Source: Allostella sp. ATCC 35155 (GTDB taxonomy: Bacteria; Pseudomonadota; Alphaproteobacteria; ATCC43930; Allostellaceae). Taken from it: a stretch of DNA of 64,000 nucleotides. The notes below the pieces were generated by a model, which was not told where the DNA came from, did not search any database, and saw only the letters and a list, made by a program, of their open reading frames with translations. This document shows, piece after piece, positions 62,138 through 64,000 of the stretch. The DNA is taken from assembly GCA_006738865.1 (NCBI GenBank), contig AP019701.1, positions 4,336,001 through 4,400,000 on the forward strand. The letters run 5' to 3'. The first letter of the stretch is position 1. Every line of letters starts with the position of its first letter. The translations under genes were made by a program, and so were the position numbers.

Positions 62138-63955
62138 ATGGCGGTGGAAACGCGGCCGGCGCCGCTGCTGCGCGGCGCCAACTGGTTCGCCGACCGTTCG
62201 GTCCAGCTGCTCGCGGTCGGCGGCGACCCGCTGGAGCCCCAGGCGTGGGAGGCCGCGGCGGAAGCGCTGGATCGCATCCTGCCGCCGGGCCTTCCCGACG
62301 GGCGCCTGCCCCAGCCTTCGGATCTTGCAGAGGCGGTGGAGACGCTGGCCGCGGCCATCTGCAGCTGGGCCGTGATGCCGCCCGTCCCGTTGCGACGATC
62401 GCCGCTCGGCGAGGCTCGACGCGACCTCGCGGGGCTGTGGCCGGGCCATCTGGCGATGACGCGCCATGCCATGGTTCTCGCCCGGGAGATGACGCGGCCC
62501 GGCGGATCGGAACCGGAACTGGACGCCCACCGCCAGGCCACCCTGCTCGAATTGCGGCGCGAGTCCGAAGGCTGGCTGCGCTCGTCGCGCCGCCACCTCT
62601 ACGCGGCGGCCGAACGCCGGGGGCTGCCGTTCCTCCTCCGCAGCGTGACCGGCGTCATCTGCCAGATCGGCGAAGGCCGGCACGCGCGCATGTTCGATGC
62701 CACCGCCACCGAGTCGACGGCGTGGCCGGCAATGCAGATCGCGCGCAACAAGCGCCTCGCCAACCATGCGTTGCAGCGGGCCGGCATTCCGATGGCACGG
62801 CAGCGGCCGCTCCCGAACCTCGCGGCCGCCCGTCGGGCAATGGAGGAACTCGGGCTGCCGCTCGTCATCAAGCCCGAGGACGAGCGGCGCCAGGCCGGCG
62901 TCGGCTTCGTCTTCCGGGAAGCCGATCTGGAGCCGGTATTCTCGGCCAGCCGGGTGGTCAGCCCCGACCTCCTGGCGGAGAGCTTCATACCCGGCATCGA
63001 GCATCGCGTCCTCGTGGCCGACGGCCGCATCGTCCATATCGTCGCCGGGATGCCGGCAGCGGTGACCGGCGACGGCACGCGCACGGTTCGCGAGCTCGTC
63101 GCCGCCGTCAACGCCGACCGTCGCCGCGGTCCGCGCGACCGCGGCCACCGGCTGTCGCCGATCCCCGCCGACGATCTCGCGCTCCGCCACCTCGCCACCC
63201 AGGGCCTGACGCCGGACGACGTCCCGGCCGCCGGCCGGTCGGTCGAGGTCCACCCCCTGCCGATGATGCGGTTCGGCGCCGGCTGGAAGACCGATGCCAC
63301 GGACCATATCCACCCCGATACGGCGGCGATGGTCCTGCGTGCGGTCGCCGTGCTCGGGCTGGACATCGCCGGCGTCGACCTGCGGACGCCGGACCTCAGC
63401 CGCTCCTGGAAGGAGGTCGGGGCCGGCCTGTGCGAGGTGAATCCACAACCGAGCCTGACGGTTCACTACAACTTCGAGCGTCGGCCGCAACCGACAGCCA
63501 CCGACCACCTGCTCGACATCCGCTTTCCCCCGGAGCGCCCCTACCGGATGCACCATGTCGCCATCGTGGGCGAGCCGGACCTGTGGCCGGCCGCCGAGCG
63601 GATCGCCGGCAACCTGCGGCGCGAACGGGGCTGGCGGGTGGCGATCACGGCACCCGGCCGGATCGATCTCGACGGGTGGGACGCCGGCGATGCCGGCGGA
63701 CGGCCGGCGGACCGCTACACCGTCGTCGCCACCGACCCCACCCTGGACGCCGCCGTCCATATCCTCCGGCCGGAGGAGATCGAGCGCTTCGGGCTGGGCA
63801 TGCCGGCGCTCGACGTGGCGTATATCCCCGCCGCCGCGGCGACGGCGCAGCGGCTGACGGCGCGGTTGCGGCAGACGCTGGCCGCCGCGGGCGCCCGGGT
63901 CCGGCGCCTGCCGCAGCCTGACCAGGACCCGGTCGCGGCCGCGCCTACGGGGTGA
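62138..63955 (+). CDS. Cyanophycin-synthetase-like ATP-grasp ligase with stunted Mur-ligase tail (copy 2)
   Basis: A 605-residue paralogue of the protein at 53178, matching along its whole length: RGANWFADRSV, RILPPGLPDG, SSRRHLYAAAE, NKRLANHALQRAGIP, Lys245 in LVIKPEDE, AESFIPGIEHRVLVA, AVTGDGTRTVRELVA, GLDIAGVDLRTPDLS and CEVNPQPS (Glu433). From about residue 472 the tail reads HVAIVGEPDLWP and WRVAITAPGRIDLDGW, again a Mur-ligase start lacking the ATP loop. The two copies probably add different residues or act on each other's product. It ends with an 11-bp overlap to a convergent gene. Confidence 0.8.
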   Translation: MAVETRPAPLLRGANWFADRSVQLLAVGGDPLEPQAWEAAAEALDRILPPGLPDGRLPQPSDLAEAVETLAAAICSWAVMPPVPLRRSPLGEARRDLAGLWPGHLAMTRHAMVLAREMTRPGGSEPELDAHRQATLLELRRESEGWLRSSRRHLYAAAERRGLPFLLRSVTGVICQIGEGRHARMFDATATESTAWPAMQIARNKRLANHALQRAGIPMARQRPLPNLAAARRAMEELGLPLVIKPEDERRQAGVGFVFREADLEPVFSASRVVSPDLLAESFIPGIEHRVLVADGRIVHIVAGMPAAVTGDGTRTVRELVAAVNADRRRGPRDRGHRLSPIPADDLALRHLATQGLTPDDVPAAGRSVEVHPLPMMRFGAGWKTDATDHIHPDTAAMVLRAVAVLGLDIAGVDLRTPDLSRSWKEVGAGLCEVNPQPSLTVHYNFERRPQPTATDHLLDIRFPPERPYRMHHVAIVGEPDLWPAAERIAGNLRRERGWRVAITAPGRIDLDGWDAGDAGGRPADRYTVVATDPTLDAAVHILRPEEIERFGLGMPALDVAYIPAAAATAQRLTARLRQTLAAAGARVRRLPQPDQDPVAAAPTG

Positions 63956-64000
63956 AGTCCGCGCCGAGGTGGAAGAGGCAGTCGCCGCGCTCCGTGCGGC
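63945..64000 (-). CDS. Unknown gene, only the C-terminus in window
   Basis: The minus strand carries an open frame entering from the right edge and ending RTERGDCLFHLGADFTP followed by TAG at 63945-63947. Only about 17 residues are seen. The hydrophobic-acidic ending does not identify a family. The frame is likely real because it has a proper stop and is convergent with the ATP-grasp gene, overlapping it by 11 bases. Confidence 0.35.
   Translation of the reverse strand, partial: RTERGDCLFHLGADFTP

Noticed and set aside
53178-63955. True cyanophycin synthesis locus
   Set aside because: The Mur-ligase domain needed to add arginine is cut short and lacks its ATP loop in both proteins, and no cyanophycinase or isoaspartyl dipeptidase is present.

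Overview
The window is very GC-rich (roughly 70% by eye) and densely packed with bacterial genes, many joined by ATGA, GTGA or TGATG start/stop overlaps. Gene content (dual-ATPase peptide ABC operons, DadA-like FAD oxidoreductases, CaiB-type CoA transferase, a form-II CoxL-like molybdenum subunit, Lrp regulators, DUF2165) points to an alphaproteobacterium, probably of Rhodospirillales type. That placement is an inference from gene style only. No rRNA, CRISPR array, insertion sequence or replication origin was seen.

Layout. 1-6851: a truncated LysR gene, two divergent FAD oxidoreductases, a 2-hydroxyacid dehydrogenase, then a small operon (NTF2-like, TetR, flavodiiron-type metallo-beta-lactamase-fold protein, arylamine N-acetyltransferase) whose promoter carries an operator-like palindrome. 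6863-8454: a scarred patch with an SDR remnant, an orphan AbrB/VapB-like antitoxin with a probable vapC remnant, a complete hicAB pair, a terminator and tRNA-Ser(CGA). 8514-20103: a small secreted protein, amidase, ketopantoate-reductase-like enzyme, orphan CoxL-like protein, an Lrp-linked amino-acid catabolism pair (SelA-like PLP enzyme plus lysine-dehydrogenase-like enzyme), an MFS transporter, a DksA/TraR protein and a GH19 endolysin-like enzyme. 20155-29357 (minus): a dipeptide-type ABC importer preceded by a sugar-catabolism-like set (GNAT, aldose epimerase, SMP-30, SDR, Gfo/Idh/MocA). 29541-34213: GMC oxidoreductase, higBA, a tricarballylate-dehydrogenase-like flavoprotein, DUF2165, a second DksA/TraR protein. 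34227-40456 (minus): a second dipeptide-type ABC importer led by a phosphodiesterase. 40566-43860: hydrolase/tautomerase pair and modE-like/modC/modB without modA. 44014-49016: response regulator with degenerate GGDEF domain, manC and hybrid histidine kinase. 49093-52940: CoA transferase and a glycine-betaine-type ABC transporter on the opposite strand.

The most unusual locus is 53178-63955. Two paralogous proteins related to cyanophycin synthetase, each with N domain, ATP-grasp domain and only a stunted Mur-ligase-like tail, bracket a complete ABC importer (two tandem paralogous binding proteins, a fused two-domain permease, an ATPase) plus a peptide-type binding protein. Genes from 55169 to 63955 are tightly spaced and probably co-transcribed. 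I infer an uptake-plus-amide-ligation system with an unknown small product. I know of no described system with this composition, but could not search.

Smaller signals include stop codons lying inside short tandem repeats (amidase, response regulator), operator-like repeats ahead of the tetR, hicAB, higBA and mod genes, an SD-masking palindrome before the SelA-like gene, and two genes whose conserved N-termini suggest CTG starts.
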